A DNA stretch of 64,000 nt. It comes from Lactarius indigo (taxonomy: Eukaryota > Basidiomycota > Agaricomycetes > Russulales > Russulaceae). The position numbers and the translations under genes were made by a program. The stretch covers positions 682,001 through 746,000 of the forward strand of contig JAFKAC010000025.1 in NCBI GenBank assembly GCA_025766275.1, given 5' to 3'. Below are positions 46,841 to 57,862 of the stretch, piece after piece. Each line of letters opens with the position of its first letter. The stretch's first letter is position 1. The notes below the pieces were generated by a model that saw only the letters and a program-made list of their open reading frames with translations, had not been told where the DNA came from and ran no database searches.

Positions 46841-49800
46841 TCACCGTTTGCCTTGGCTGCCCTTCCACTTTTTGCCAAAGTCCTTAAATGATGTGGACGA
46901 GTCCGGGGAAAATCGTTTCGCGCTCGCCTTGTGCTTTAGTGGACGCAAAGATGGGCCCGTCTCAACACTCAGGAACTGCTCATCTGTGGCAGGCATCGAT
47001 AGTCCAGAGCTGTTACCTTGCCTGTACATTCCCTTCTGCGTCACACCTTCCTTGCTCCCAGTCAGTGACTTGGACTTGGACTTGCCCGCGCCCACTCGCT
47101 GTCAGTTCGACGACCGCTCACTTCCTGACGAACTTGCTCGGCTCAGGCTGCAGCTGCGCTTAGAGCCGGCTGAAAGAGAGGTTGCTCCCAACTCATCGGT
47201 GCTAGTGCCAGGAAGGCTCGCCAATTCAGTGAGCGGAGAGTCGGAAAAGAGATCACCATCTGCTTTATGTATTCAGTTTTTCTTGTGCACAACAGTCCCA
47301 TCACTCACTGGTACTCACCTCTGATGACCATGTCCATATCTGCATCCACCTGCACTGCGGGGATATCTTTCCCTATTGCTGCTTTCACATATTGTTCCGA
47401 CAAGGCTCACAACGCTTGTTCCCTTGCTTCCAGAAGCCGCAGACCCTCAGCATGGTTCGCGTCTCTCAGCGCACCACGGTGGTCACCAAGAATGAGTAAG
47501 CAGGCCTTTACATATTTGAACATGTCTGGGTTGGCAGAGGACTTGAGCTCTTCTATCTGCTCGTCGTAATCTGGGTCCACCTGGTCGATGACACCTGTTG
47601 GCAGATTGAATGGTGGGATCAGTTCCTCCAGCTCTGCAATGGTCTTGGGAATGCCCTTCTCTCTCTGGTCGGAGGTGGACTTCTGCAGCAAAGGGGAAAC
47701 CTCAGCCCTCAGTATGCAGAGTTTACTCAGGTACTACCTCCTGTGTATGTTTGCCCTTCGAACTCTTCGCTGGTGCGTTCGAGGTCGAAATCACTGAGCC
47801 AGCAGCAGGCTCGACCTCTGTTCTTGGCTCTACCTGCTTTGGCTTCCCCCGTCTACTGGCATGTGGTGCTGCGGCGGTCTTGGTCTTCTGCTCCCTCCCC
47901 TTCGGTAACGCTTCCACCTTGCGTTTCTTGTTGGACACGCTTGGCTCCTCGTCTGGAAGCTCGACCACCATGTCATCTGTGATGTCCTCCTCATCACCGA
48001 GCTCCAGCGCTTTCCCTGTTAGTCACTCTCTGTCAGCATTCAAGTTCTCCATCTTTCCACCTCATTCCACACTCACTGAGCTTGTCTCCGATGTTGGCAA
48101 ATGACTCCAGTATGAAGCCCTTGCTGAATGATATGTTGTTCAGGAAAATGTCAGGAGACTTCGCCCCAATCAGCCGATAGACCTTCACAGTCTTTGGCTG
48201 GGGGTGCCTCCAAATATGCCCAATTAGCTGCTGGTCATCCAGCGCAGACCATAGCACGTCCTATGATTGTTGCATCACATATCAGTTATTTTGGTCACAT
48301 GATCATTTGTACATACGACGATAATGAGAATATTTGCGAATGCGATGTTGAGCCCCACTGAGCCCACATTTGATATGAGCAGAACGCGCTTTCCATCGTG
48401 TCTGCTCTCCTTGAATTGCTTGAGCTTCTCTGTCCTCTGCCGCAGTGGCATAGACCCATCGATCCAAAGCATCTTGATCTTGTTCGCTTCGAGTACCTGC
48501 CAGTGGCATATAATGATCAGCAATTAGATATTCGGCCACACATCTAAGACTCCTTGGTGCTATGTTTGGGGACGTACCATGTTTATCAAGTTGAATGCGG
48601 TCGTAAAGTATGCGTATATGATAACCTTGTCAGGCAATGTAGATGCCTGCTGTTGCCGCTGCTGCTTCTGAGATGAGCTGGTCACTGAGTGAGACCACGG
48701 GATATGTCGCGTTGGGAATATCATCGGTGCACCGTCCTCTGCCAAGTGGTGCTTTAGGATCTCAACAAGTGAGTCGAGCTTTGCCGATGGTACCCTTCTG
48801 TATAAGTCTGGGTCGTTGGCTTTCACCGCTGGTCCAATCTTCACACAGGAAGGGTGGAGCAGACGTTGCTGAATCTTCAGGTAGAATTTCTGTGTCATGG
48901 GTCAGTTCCCTTCCTCTCAAATGAAGGCACATTGACACTCACCTCCCCTGCAAACTGCTTCACGAATGACTTGTCGTCAATTGCTTGCTCAGAAAGTGTC
49001 TCCAATGCGTCGTACTCGTGGTCATATAACTCGACCACACATTTATGCTCCTCATACGGTTCAAGTCCAGAGATTGTGTTGTCCATGAAGTCCAGTGAGT
49101 TCACCGTCCGCCGTATTACAGCCCCCTTGTACTTCTCCCGAATCTTCGTGATCCACGACGCAGTCTCCAACCTGGTGTGTACTTCTGTTGGCGGTGCATC
49201 CTTCTCACCCTCCATGAGTGCACGCAGTTGCCCCTCCAGCTCGTCCTGATTGGCTGCCTTCTTCTGCTTGTTGTCTGCTCGTTTGGCACGACCTAGCTCT
49301 TTCTTCATCTCATCAAACTCATGGTCATAAGCATCATCAAATTGGGGCAGCCCAAGAGCCTTCCCGATGTGCCACAAATCCTGCGGTCGAGGTCATCGTT
49401 AGCTCTCAAATGCGCGCACACTCAACCTCTGGTATACGCACATCAGCTCGCGTAGTCACCGGTGTCGCCGTCATCCCAATGAATATATCAGTTTTCTCCC
49501 GTAGTGCACGCACCGCACCATACAGCTTGTTCGCATTTCTGAAGCCATGTGCTTCGTCGATCGCGACCGCAAGATACTGTCGCCCAAAGATGGACTGCCC
49601 TTCATGCGCACCCGCACGTGCTGCCATCGTCGGCTTACCTCGGCCATGCAGTACATGGACAAAGCTAGAATCCAACATCAGTGCCTGCAGCGTCTGACTG
49701 TCAGCCAATCCCTCTGTAATTATAGACATGGCTCATGCTAAACGCATGCTCACTGATGTGGACGTGACATACAGCCTCATGCCTGCGGCCACCTTTGACC

Positions 49801-50494
49801 ATTCAGCCACCTCTGTCCATAATCCCTTGCGCTGCAACAACCCTCCAGTGACCTTGACCACATCCAGCGAGCCAGCTTGCAGAAAGCGCACACACTCGGA
49901 TGTCACCTGGTCCAAAAGAGGTGGTGGCACGACAATCAAGAACGGGTGATCGGGTAGCACGGCATGTTTACCAGCCCAGTCTGACCATCCATTCGTCGTC
50001 CCTTTCATATGTGTCATCTTGGGTGTCTCTGAACTTATTGCACGATAAATATTGCTTACCCCACATCCCTGGGTATCTCCCGCTCTCCCTGTGCACCATA
50101 CGGTAGTACGCCAGCATTGCAAAGAAGGCTAGGACCTGGACAGTCTTTCCGAGCCCCACGTCGTCCATCAACAAGACAGGTTGCGACGCCTGCGCACGTT
50201 CGACCATCCTTGTAACCCCAACGAGTTGGTGCCATCGCAAGGAAAATGGTTCCATTCTACTGGCACCAGATTCCCCAGGTGTGTCAAGCTCTTCAGAAAT
50301 TTCATCCCTGAAGAATGGGATCGCGTGTCTCTCCAACCTGAGCAGTTGGTACAGTTCCTCAGGTGTCTTCTTCTGCAGGTGTTCCACCCCCTCAGACCAG
50401 TCCATCGCGGGCTCAGGCGCAAAGTCGAACACCACCTCGTCTTCCATGTGGGCCTTCTCCAGCTCCAGGCGTTCTGACAGTTGCTGGCACATTA
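46841..50494 (-). pseudogene. SNF2-family ATPase, 3' part (gene split by element 4)
   Basis: Continuation of the gene starting at 59511. Many exons with short introns encode the SNF2 helicase core: Walker A MDDVGLGKT (about 50147-50173), DEAH box AIDEAHGFRN (about 49540-49566), motif III GMTATP (about 49465-49482), helicase C LISNVGSVGLNIAFAN (about 48320-48370) and motif VI-like QLIGHIWRHPQ (about 48200-48235). A basic, Lys-rich linker and a Ser-rich tail follow. These enzymes move or remodel nucleosomes in the nucleus. Two in-frame TGA codons interrupt the tail (47407-47409 and 47102-47104). The exon at the left border is cut by element 4 in the middle of GREVDIMCQQL, so no full protein can be made. 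Confidence 0.85.
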
Positions 50495-51073
50495 TGTTAC
50501 GCCCTAGCAGGGGCGCGGGTTCTAAAGGTTCTGAATCACACAGGTATCAAGCGAAGACTTCTGTTGTCTTATTGCTATGAAATACGAGTGATAAAAGTGT
50601 GGCACAAGGTGCAGCACGGCTCTGCTATGTAGGACTCCTCGTCCGAAGTGTCTAACACTTCTCTACACTTGGTCTTGCTAGTGCGCAGAGTATAACAGGT
50701 GTAACGCGTTGATATAGTTCAACTGCAAAGACTTTGAAGTGTCCTGGTTAAGGACTGAGGTAGGGGATGCACAAGAAGAGAGGGATAAGGCGAGGTCACA
50801 CCAAAGTACGAAGGCAAGGTTGCTAGATTGCAAACGAAGCCAAGTCTGGCTTCCTACGGTCTATGGTACAGGTTTATATAGGACAGGGTTCCAAACAACA
50901 TGAACACAAGTCCACACAATATCAAAGAGACTAAACGGAGTAAACAGAAGTTCGGATCAAAGAAACAGCGCCACTAGTAACAGTAGCTCCTTTGGTAACA
51001 AAGTATGGTACAGAAGGGGAAAGGCAGGGTGGAGACATACTGTGGCTTAGGTCCGAAGCGTCGGATCATAACA
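50495..51073 (-). repeat. Element 4 3' LTR (579 bp)
   Basis: TGTTACGCCC ... GGATCATAACA as read on the plus strand. Identical by eye to its partner. Confidence 0.95.
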
Positions 51074-51099
51074 TGAGCCCCTCTCTAAGTCAACTCTCC

Positions 51100-54000
51100 C
51101 TAGAGTGCTTCGAAGTCCATCAGGTCATAGACATCATTGTCTACATTGTTGGAGGGGGTGCTTTCGCGAGGGAGGGGGCAGCGATGTTGGCGAAGGAAGT
51201 TGAAGGGACCATGGGCCCCACACTTGCGACAATTTTCATACTTGGGGCACTTGATTTCTTCGTGGCTGTTGCTGGTAAAACACTTGCCACACCACTGAGT
51301 GCGTTCTTCTGGGGCTGGCCAGAGGCATTGGTAGGGGAAGTGGTCAGTGCTAGAACACCTCCAGCAGAACTTCTGTTTTTGAGGGCAGGCGAAGGAGAGG
51401 TGGTCTTCAGACTGGCACCTGTAACAAAGTCGAATGGTGCCAGTCTCCTTCTTGTTGGCTCTGCGCTTGCGTCTCTTCTTCCTTTCTGCAGAGGGGCTAG
51501 GTCCTTCTGGTTCGTCGTGGAGTCGTGGCATGGAGTGGTAGCGAGGTGGAGCAGGGGCAGGAATGGGGTGGACTTCAAAGGGGTGAGTTTCTTCTTCCGG
51601 AGGAGGGGGGTGTAGTGTGAGCCATCGATCTGCAATTCGGACATAGGCCTTGTGTTCTTGCAGCCTTCTTCGGGTGCTGGTTAGTTGCATGTCCATGTTG
51701 AGGAGGTGCCTTTTGAGGGGCTCCATCGTCTTGTACAGGCCTTCAATCTCCTTTCGGAGGGCCTTCTGGTTTCGCAAGAGTCGGCGAGTCCTGGAGATTT
51801 CTGCTGTGAGGCGGTCATCTTTCAGATCTTCTAGGACTTCGTCGACTTGTCTGGCTGTGGGGGAAGCTTCGTCCAAGTTCTGCATCTGAGCTGGGGTGAT
51901 GGGGGGAGCTGGGTTGTGGGGGTCGTCGTCTCTGGGAAGGAGAAAAAGGGGGAGGCCATAGTGAGGGAGGTTTTTGCCCATGGTGCCGATGACATCTTCT
52001 TTGTTTTCACTGATCTTGATCCATTTGGCATCTTTTCGGATGTACGAGGTTGGGTCAGCGTCGTCAGGGATGAGGAAGTGGACATAGCGGCTGCTCCAGG
52101 GGTCATTCAAGAAGAAGGGGTAGCCAGGGTCGTCGTCTTCTTCAGCAGCGATGTGCATCCTTTCATAGTTAATGGGGAGTGCATCCATGATTGGGTTGTT
52201 GGTTATTTCGCTGAGACGAGCCATGGCCACTCTAGGATCAGGGGGGGAGGTGGTAGGTCGGTGTATCTCGGGAGTAGGGGGAGCTGTGTGTCCAGGAGGG
52301 GGAACGCGAAGGGCTATTCCTCCTCCTTCTGTTTCTATGACGCTGGGCATGGTGGGATCAATGGGTTGTGGTTCCTGGATGAGTGAAGGCAAGGAAGGGG
52401 GTCGTGCTGGGAAGGGAGAATAGCCAGAGGAGGGTGTGACAGAGGGTGTTTCGTCAAAGGAGCCTCTTTCCATGGCACGAGCAACAAGATGTTCTACAGA
52501 GGAGGAGCGAGAGGGCATGGTGAGGAAGCTAGTGGGGAAGGTGGTTGCTGTTCGTACTGTTACTTCCTTTCGTTTTAACCATTGCTTTGCTCCTTCGCTT
52601 CTGGGGTTGCTCTCAAAGTGTTCCTGAATAAGTTCTGGGGCGTTGAGGTTCTTTTCTGGTTCCCAACTGTTGTGTGCATCGGAGTATCCCTTCCACTTGA
52701 TTAGGAACTGTAACTGGTTCCTGTGGCGTCTTGTTTCTAGTATTTTCTCGACTTCCCACTCCTGTTCCCCATCTACTAGATCTGGGGGTGGTTCCGTAAA
52801 GTTCTTTCCATGTATGGAGGTTTCTTTGTATGGCATCAGGAGTGACGCATGGAATACTGGGTGGATCCGCCACTGATGGGGAAGTTTCAGGGCATATGTG
52901 GTGGCAGAGATCTTCTTTGTGACCCTGAAGGGTCCATATCTTTTTGGGGCTAACTTGAAACTAGGGTGCGTTGTTTTCAAGTTCCTGGCATCCAGCCACA
53001 TGCTATCTCCTTCTGCATGTTGTTCGAAGCGAGAGGATCCTTTGTAGAGTGACTGTGCATGGGTAATTGCTGCTTGGGCGGTCCTTCTGGCTTCCTGGAT
53101 TCGCTCCAATCTCTCTTGTGTTCCTGGTACTGTGGTCGTTCTTTCTGGTTGGTGTACTCTTGGAATGTACCCAAGGATTAATTCGTAGGGTGCCTTTTTA
53201 GTGGTTGCGCTTGGCCAGGAGTTGTGGGTGTACTGTGCCAGTGGTAGTAGTTCCGTCCAATTGTCTTGTTGATGGTTTATGAACATTCGGAGGTACTGTT
53301 CTAACCACTGGTTTGTTCGCTCTGATTGTCCGTCTGTTTGTGGGTGGTATGCTGTGCTGATGTTTTGTTCTATGTCAAGTACTCTGCACAGTTCTTTGAT
53401 GAACTTCGCTGTGAATCTGGGGTCTCTGTCGGAGATGACCCTTCTTGGTAGTCCATAGTGTGGCAGGACAGTTTTGGCATAGAGTTTTGCCACTCCTTCT
53501 GCGTCTATTGTTTCGCTGCATGGGATAAAGAAGGCTGCTTTGGAACAGTCATGATCCGTGATGGTGAGAATTGTGTCATTGTCTTCTGATTGGGGTAGCT
53601 TTGTGATAAAGTCTAGAGCGATGGTTTCAAAAGGGAGTGCTTCTGGGTTAGTCTTGATGGGGAATATCGGTGGTTTCGGGTTCCCAGGGAAGTTCTTGTT
53701 TGATTGGCATGTGGCACAGCCCTTTACATATGCGGATATGTCGTCTTTCATGTTTGGCCACCAAAAGTCTTGTGACACTAACCACAAAGTCTTTGTTATT
53801 CCGGGGTGTCCAGCTGTTTTTGTATCGTGAAACAGGGAAATTACCCCCCTCTTTAGCGGTGTGTTGTCCACAACCACCAGTTTGTCACCTCTCCACCAGT
53901 GTTTGCCTTGTTTTACTAGGTGGAAGGGGGCGGCCCACTCGTCCAGAGTGTCTTGGTGGTCTAATTGGTGTGCCATGACCCGGTCATCTATTCTTATGGA

Positions 54001-55968
54001 GAGAGCGGAGTTTGCGAAGATGGTTGGGGTCAGGACCACTACATCAGTGTTATCCCCTGCTCCGGTGTCGTGGTCAGGGCGTCTTGACAAGGCATCCGCA
54101 TGGTTTTGGGGTCCAGGTTTGTGGTGAAGTTTGATGTGATAGTCTGCAAGTCTGGGGATGTAGCGCGCTACTCTCCTATTGATTTGTCGAGGGTGGCGAT
54201 AATACTCTAGGTTTTTGTGGTCTGTAAACACTGTGATTTCGTGGGGGGATCCTAAAAGAAGGTGTCTCCAGTGTTCCAGTCCTCTGATTACTGCCAGGAG
54301 TTCCCTGTCATGGATGTCGTAGTTGCGCTCCGCTTCGGAAAATGATTTGGAGAAGTATCCCACAGCTTGTGGTTTGTTTCGGCTGTCTCTTTGTGTTAAG
54401 ATTGCCCCTGTGGCGAAAGCGGAGGCATCTACTTCTAGTTCAAAAGGTTTGTCCATATCTGGTTGGCATAAGATGGGGTCTTTGCACACAAGCGTGATGA
54501 GAGCTTCTAAGGCTTCTGCTGCTCCCTTTGTCCATCTGAAGGGTCCTTCTGACGTCTTTATTGTGTCCGTGATGGGTTTTGCTAAGTGGGCGAAGTTGGG
54601 GATGAAGGGTCGCTGATAACTTAACGTTCCCAACACGCTTCTTGCTTGTTTGACTGACTTGATGTCTCTTGGCCAGTCTCTTAGTCCTTCTACCTTCTTT
54701 GGGTCGATTTTGATTTGAGACCCATCGATGACAATGCCTAGGTAGTGGATCTTTCTTTGTTCGAACACGCATTTTGACGCTTTAAGGAAATAAGATTCCT
54801 TTTCACAGATTTCCAAGAATTCGTGTACAATTTGTCTGTGGCGTTCTGTATCTTCTTCTGTGGCTATCAGGACATCGTCCATGTACACAAATAGCTCTCT
54901 TGGGTATTTGTCCATAAGGGGTCGAAGTATTCTGCTCATGGTTCTTGCAAAGGTAGCTGGTGCATTTGTGAGGCCGAAGGTCATGACTCGAGGGATGAAC
55001 AGCCCCCTTGGTGTCTTGAAGGCTGCCTTCCACTCGTCCTCCTCTTTTATGCGGATATTATGGTACCCCCATCTGATATCGAACTTTGAGAACAGTGTTT
55101 TCCCATTTAAGTTGGTCAGGATGTCGGAGATGAGAGGTAGTGGGTAAGTGTCTTTTATTGTCCAGGTGTTTAGGGGTCTGTAGTCCAGGATAGGGCGCAA
55201 CCCTCCGTCTGTTTTCTTTCTGAAGAAGAAGGAGGAAGCGTAGGGGGAGCTCCCTTCATAGATGTATCCTTTTGCTATGTTTTCGTCGAGATATGCCTTC
55301 AACTCCTTGTCTTCTTCTGGAGTCAAGGGGTAGATTTTGCAGTTGATCTTGTTGGGTGCGTCTGGTTGCAATGTGATGGGATGGTCTTCTTCTCTTTCTG
55401 GGGGAAAGCGCTGTGCTTCTTCGTCTGAGAATACTTTGTTGTGGCGCTGGTATTCTTCTGGGATTGCAGTTTCTTTTACTGGGTCAAAGGTTGTTTTGGT
55501 TGCTGCCACTTTCGCTTCTTGGTGTCGCTTTCTTCGGAAGCGGTACCCTCCTGTCAGGATGGTGATGGCTTCTCCTTTCAGCTCTTGTTTCTTCCAGTCT
55601 ATGTCTGGGTTTTCGTGTTCGAACCAGGGGTATCCAAAGATCATTCTGTCTTCCCCTAGGCTAGTTACAAAAAACTGGAAAGGAGTTTCTTCTTCTCCTC
55701 TTTTTATCCATAGCTGGCATGTTTCTGTCATGGTGCCATCTTTGTTTAGCGATCCATCTACATTCCGGACCAATCTGGGTGGTTTCAGAGGAGTGGTTCC
55801 TAGTCCAAGTTTTTGGATTAGGTTTCGGTCGATTAGGTTGTCTGTTGCACCGCTGTCTAGCAGCACATTTATGCGAGCTTCTTTGTAGTAAAGGCGAACG
55901 AGGACTTTGATTGTCATAGCACTATCGCGAACACTATACATTGAATTGGCCTCCCTGTCAGCTCTCAC
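51100..55968 (-). CDS. Element 4 Pol with chromodomain and C-terminal zinc knuckles
   Basis: 1,622 codons. Protease VLLDSGATDNLIDRN near residue 38. RT FFFRKKTDGGLRPILDYRPL and active site VYMDDVLIATE near 360. RNase H VDASAFATGAILTQ and ADALSRRPDHD. Integrase HHCC (AGHPGITKT, CATCQSNK) and DDE (ALDFITKLPQS, ISDRDPRF, DGQSERTNQWLEQ). Chromodomain WEVEKILETRRHRNQLQF / LIKWKGYSDAHNSWEP near 1066-1110. Then about 400 residues of linker, a domain with HYGLPLFLLPRDDDP, a coiled coil, and at the end four Cys/His clusters (CYRCQSEDHLSFACP, CWRCSSTDHFPYQC, CGKCFTSNSHEEIKC, CRKCGAHGPF). The frame overlaps the gag stop by a few bases. Likely functional. Confidence 0.93.
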   Translation of the reverse strand: MRADREANSMYSVRDSAMTIKVLVRLYYKEARINVLLDSGATDNLIDRNLIQKLGLGTTPLKPPRLVRNVDGSLNKDGTMTETCQLWIKRGEEETPFQFFVTSLGEDRMIFGYPWFEHENPDIDWKKQELKGEAITILTGGYRFRRKRHQEAKVAATKTTFDPVKETAIPEEYQRHNKVFSDEEAQRFPPEREEDHPITLQPDAPNKINCKIYPLTPEEDKELKAYLDENIAKGYIYEGSSPYASSFFFRKKTDGGLRPILDYRPLNTWTIKDTYPLPLISDILTNLNGKTLFSKFDIRWGYHNIRIKEEDEWKAAFKTPRGLFIPRVMTFGLTNAPATFARTMSRILRPLMDKYPRELFVYMDDVLIATEEDTERHRQIVHEFLEICEKESYFLKASKCVFEQRKIHYLGIVIDGSQIKIDPKKVEGLRDWPRDIKSVKQARSVLGTLSYQRPFIPNFAHLAKPITDTIKTSEGPFRWTKGAAEALEALITLVCKDPILCQPDMDKPFELEVDASAFATGAILTQRDSRNKPQAVGYFSKSFSEAERNYDIHDRELLAVIRGLEHWRHLLLGSPHEITVFTDHKNLEYYRHPRQINRRVARYIPRLADYHIKLHHKPGPQNHADALSRRPDHDTGAGDNTDVVVLTPTIFANSALSIRIDDRVMAHQLDHQDTLDEWAAPFHLVKQGKHWWRGDKLVVVDNTPLKRGVISLFHDTKTAGHPGITKTLWLVSQDFWWPNMKDDISAYVKGCATCQSNKNFPGNPKPPIFPIKTNPEALPFETIALDFITKLPQSEDNDTILTITDHDCSKAAFFIPCSETIDAEGVAKLYAKTVLPHYGLPRRVISDRDPRFTAKFIKELCRVLDIEQNISTAYHPQTDGQSERTNQWLEQYLRMFINHQQDNWTELLPLAQYTHNSWPSATTKKAPYELILGYIPRVHQPERTTTVPGTQERLERIQEARRTAQAAITHAQSLYKGSSRFEQHAEGDSMWLDARNLKTTHPSFKLAPKRYGPFRVTKKISATTYALKLPHQWRIHPVFHASLLMPYKETSIHGKNFTEPPPDLVDGEQEWEVEKILETRRHRNQLQFLIKWKGYSDAHNSWEPEKNLNAPELIQEHFESNPRSEGAKQWLKRKEVTVRTATTFPTSFLTMPSRSSSVEHLVARAMERGSFDETPSVTPSSGYSPFPARPPSLPSLIQEPQPIDPTMPSVIETEGGGIALRVPPPGHTAPPTPEIHRPTTSPPDPRVAMARLSEITNNPIMDALPINYERMHIAAEEDDDPGYPFFLNDPWSSRYVHFLIPDDADPTSYIRKDAKWIKISENKEDVIGTMGKNLPHYGLPLFLLPRDDDPHNPAPPITPAQMQNLDEASPTARQVDEVLEDLKDDRLTAEISRTRRLLRNQKALRKEIEGLYKTMEPLKRHLLNMDMQLTSTRRRLQEHKAYVRIADRWLTLHPPPPEEETHPFEVHPIPAPAPPRYHSMPRLHDEPEGPSPSAERKKRRKRRANKKETGTIRLCYRCQSEDHLSFACPQKQKFCWRCSSTDHFPYQCLWPAPEERTQWCGKCFTSNSHEEIKCPKYENCRKCGAHGPFNFLRQHRCPLPRESTPSNNVDNDVYDLMDFEAL

Positions 55969-57029
55969 AGGTCAGCATCGCAAAAATCCTGATCTAAGGC
56001 ATAGTAGCGTCTTTTTTCATCCTCAGTCATGCCTTGGACGAGTGCATGGGCTTGTCGGACTTTATCTTCGGTTGTGGTAGCAGCCACTGATGAGGTGCTT
56101 GCTTCTGGGGTGTATGGGGGTGCAGTGTCCGCTTCTTGGGTGTCTGTGGCTCTGGCTTTGGTTTGGTTGGTGGTGTTTTGTCGTTGACAGTTCCTAGCCA
56201 TATGTCCTTGCTGTCTGCATTTGAAGCAGCGTCCTTCTTTCATGAGAGTTTTCTTTTCTTCTTCAGTAAGCTTCTTAAAGGGGGTGGAGGTGGTGGCATC
56301 CACATCCATCGCATTTGGGTCTCGCTTTGGTCGTCCTTGGTGGACATTCTGGGTTGGCCCTGGGTTTCTATTCCCTGGTCTGGCTTTTAGTAGCTTCCAG
56401 CGTTGGTGTTCTGCTCTGGCAGCAGTTTGCCACTCGTCCATGGTGTTTGGGATGGTGGTTCGCATGAGGCAAGCACGATACAGTCCTGTGGGTAGTCCTC
56501 TTTTGAAGAATTCCACTGTTCCAGGGGCATCTCTTGCCCATCCTGCTATTCCTGCAAGGTGTTCAAAGTCGAGGATGTAACTGTCCAATGCTCCACCCTG
56601 CATCGTCAAACTGATGAGCTTCTGATAGGCTCTTTCTTTGTTTAGAGTGTCGGTCCAGTCTCTGTCGAAGGTGTCAAGAAAACCGTCCCAAAGATCTTTG
56701 CTGTTTTTGGTGAGGGCTTTGGTGGGGTCTGCTAGTGCCGCTTCCATGTCATCTTCGGTTTGGTTGACCCACAGCTGTACACCGGGTCCTTTGAACATTG
56801 TAAGGGCGAATAGTACCCGTGCATAAGGTTCTTTGATGAGTTCATTCTCGCTATTTAACTTGATGTATCGTAGTAGTTCTCGTTTGAACTGACCACTCTC
56901 TGTTCTATCTCCGGTGAACGGAGTAGGGGGTGCTCCTTTGAGTCCTCCTGAGCTTGTTGTTGGTGTTCCTCCTGTTCCGGTGCTTGAGCCGGTACCTGTG
57001 CCAGTGCCTGTAGCGTTTATGGCTGACAT
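55965..57029 (-). CDS. Element 4 Gag
   Basis: The first in-frame ATG is 57029 (MSAINATGTG), 354 codons. Low-complexity Thr/Gly start, then capsid domain (TPFTGDRTESGQFKRELLRY, ARVLFALTMFKGPGVQLWVN), and a CCHC knuckle CFKCRQQGHMARNC near 56220. Ends DQDFCDADL-stop. The same frame stays open upstream to a TGA at 57450-57452 with coding-like sequence, and beyond it to about 57653, so an ancestral longer Gag is possible. Confidence 0.88.
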   Translation of the reverse strand: MSAINATGTGTGTGSSTGTGGTPTTSSGGLKGAPPTPFTGDRTESGQFKRELLRYIKLNSENELIKEPYARVLFALTMFKGPGVQLWVNQTEDDMEAALADPTKALTKNSKDLWDGFLDTFDRDWTDTLNKERAYQKLISLTMQGGALDSYILDFEHLAGIAGWARDAPGTVEFFKRGLPTGLYRACLMRTTIPNTMDEWQTAARAEHQRWKLLKARPGNRNPGPTQNVHQGRPKRDPNAMDVDATTSTPFKKLTEEEKKTLMKEGRCFKCRQQGHMARNCQRQNTTNQTKARATDTQEADTAPPYTPEASTSSVAATTTEDKVRQAHALVQGMTEDEKRRYYALDQDFCDADL

Positions 57030-57850
57030 GGTAAGTGTTGGCTGTGGTGTGGTGGGGATCTGGGGTGGTTCGACTGGGGAGGACAATCTGATTGGTGGTA
57101 GTGGGGCTGGGAATCCTTCTTCTGCTGGGGATGGTTCTATCCAGATAGGGATAGTGGGGCTGGTTTGTGACGAAGCTTGTGTGGGTACTGTAATGTCTAG
57201 GCGGTGTTCTGAGGAGTGGGATAGTTCTGAGTGTGATTCCGCTTCGTCTGAGCTGGGTTCCTCTGATGAGTCTTGTTGTAGTCCGTATGTTCCCCTAGTG
57301 TTTCTTGGTGCTGCGGATGATTGTTGTGTGGGCGTTTCTGGGTTCTGTTCGTCTTCTTCGTTCCACCAGCCTAGTCCTTCAGCAAATCTGTGTGGTGTGA
57401 TGTTTATGGCTCTGGTGTGGTATGTATTCTGAAAGTATCGGAGGATGTATCAGTTGTTGTTGATGAATTCCACTGGTCTGAGTTCGCCTTTGATGAGGCA
57501 CTTGTAACAAGGTGGTCTGCCTGATGTTGTGGCCCAGCAAGCTCCTTTTCCTAGTTGACTGCTTTTAACGTGGTGTGGGAGGTCGTCTTGTGTTCTGGTT
57601 GTGACTGGGGTCCAATCGTTGTCTGATTCAAAGGTGACACTGATGCTAGCCACGATTGTGGTCTGTCTTGGGTGCTGATTTGTGTAAGGGGATGGCTGAA
57701 GCGGCCTCTTGTGTCAAGGAGGATCCGTCGCCCGGCTATGCCATCGTTTTCTGGGTTCTGTGGAGTGTCTGGTTGTTGGCTGATGCGTCCTCTTGGATCG
57801 TCGCCCACTCTGCTGTGTAGCAGTAGTGTCTTGGGTGTGTTGGGAGTTGT

Positions 57851-57861
57851 AGACTTGGCTT
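57851..57861 (-). promoter_or_regulatory. Element 4 primer-binding site for self-priming
   Basis: AAGCCAAGTCT lies one base inside the 5' LTR on the minus strand. Its complement AGACTTGGCTT starts at 58215 in that LTR, about 33 nt after TATATAAA (about 58240-58248). Confidence 0.75.
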
Positions 57862-57862
57862 A

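Noticed and set aside
56914..57432. 172-codon plus-strand frame opposite element 4 gag
   Set aside because: Antisense shadow of the gag leader; no homology and composition mirrors the gag strand.
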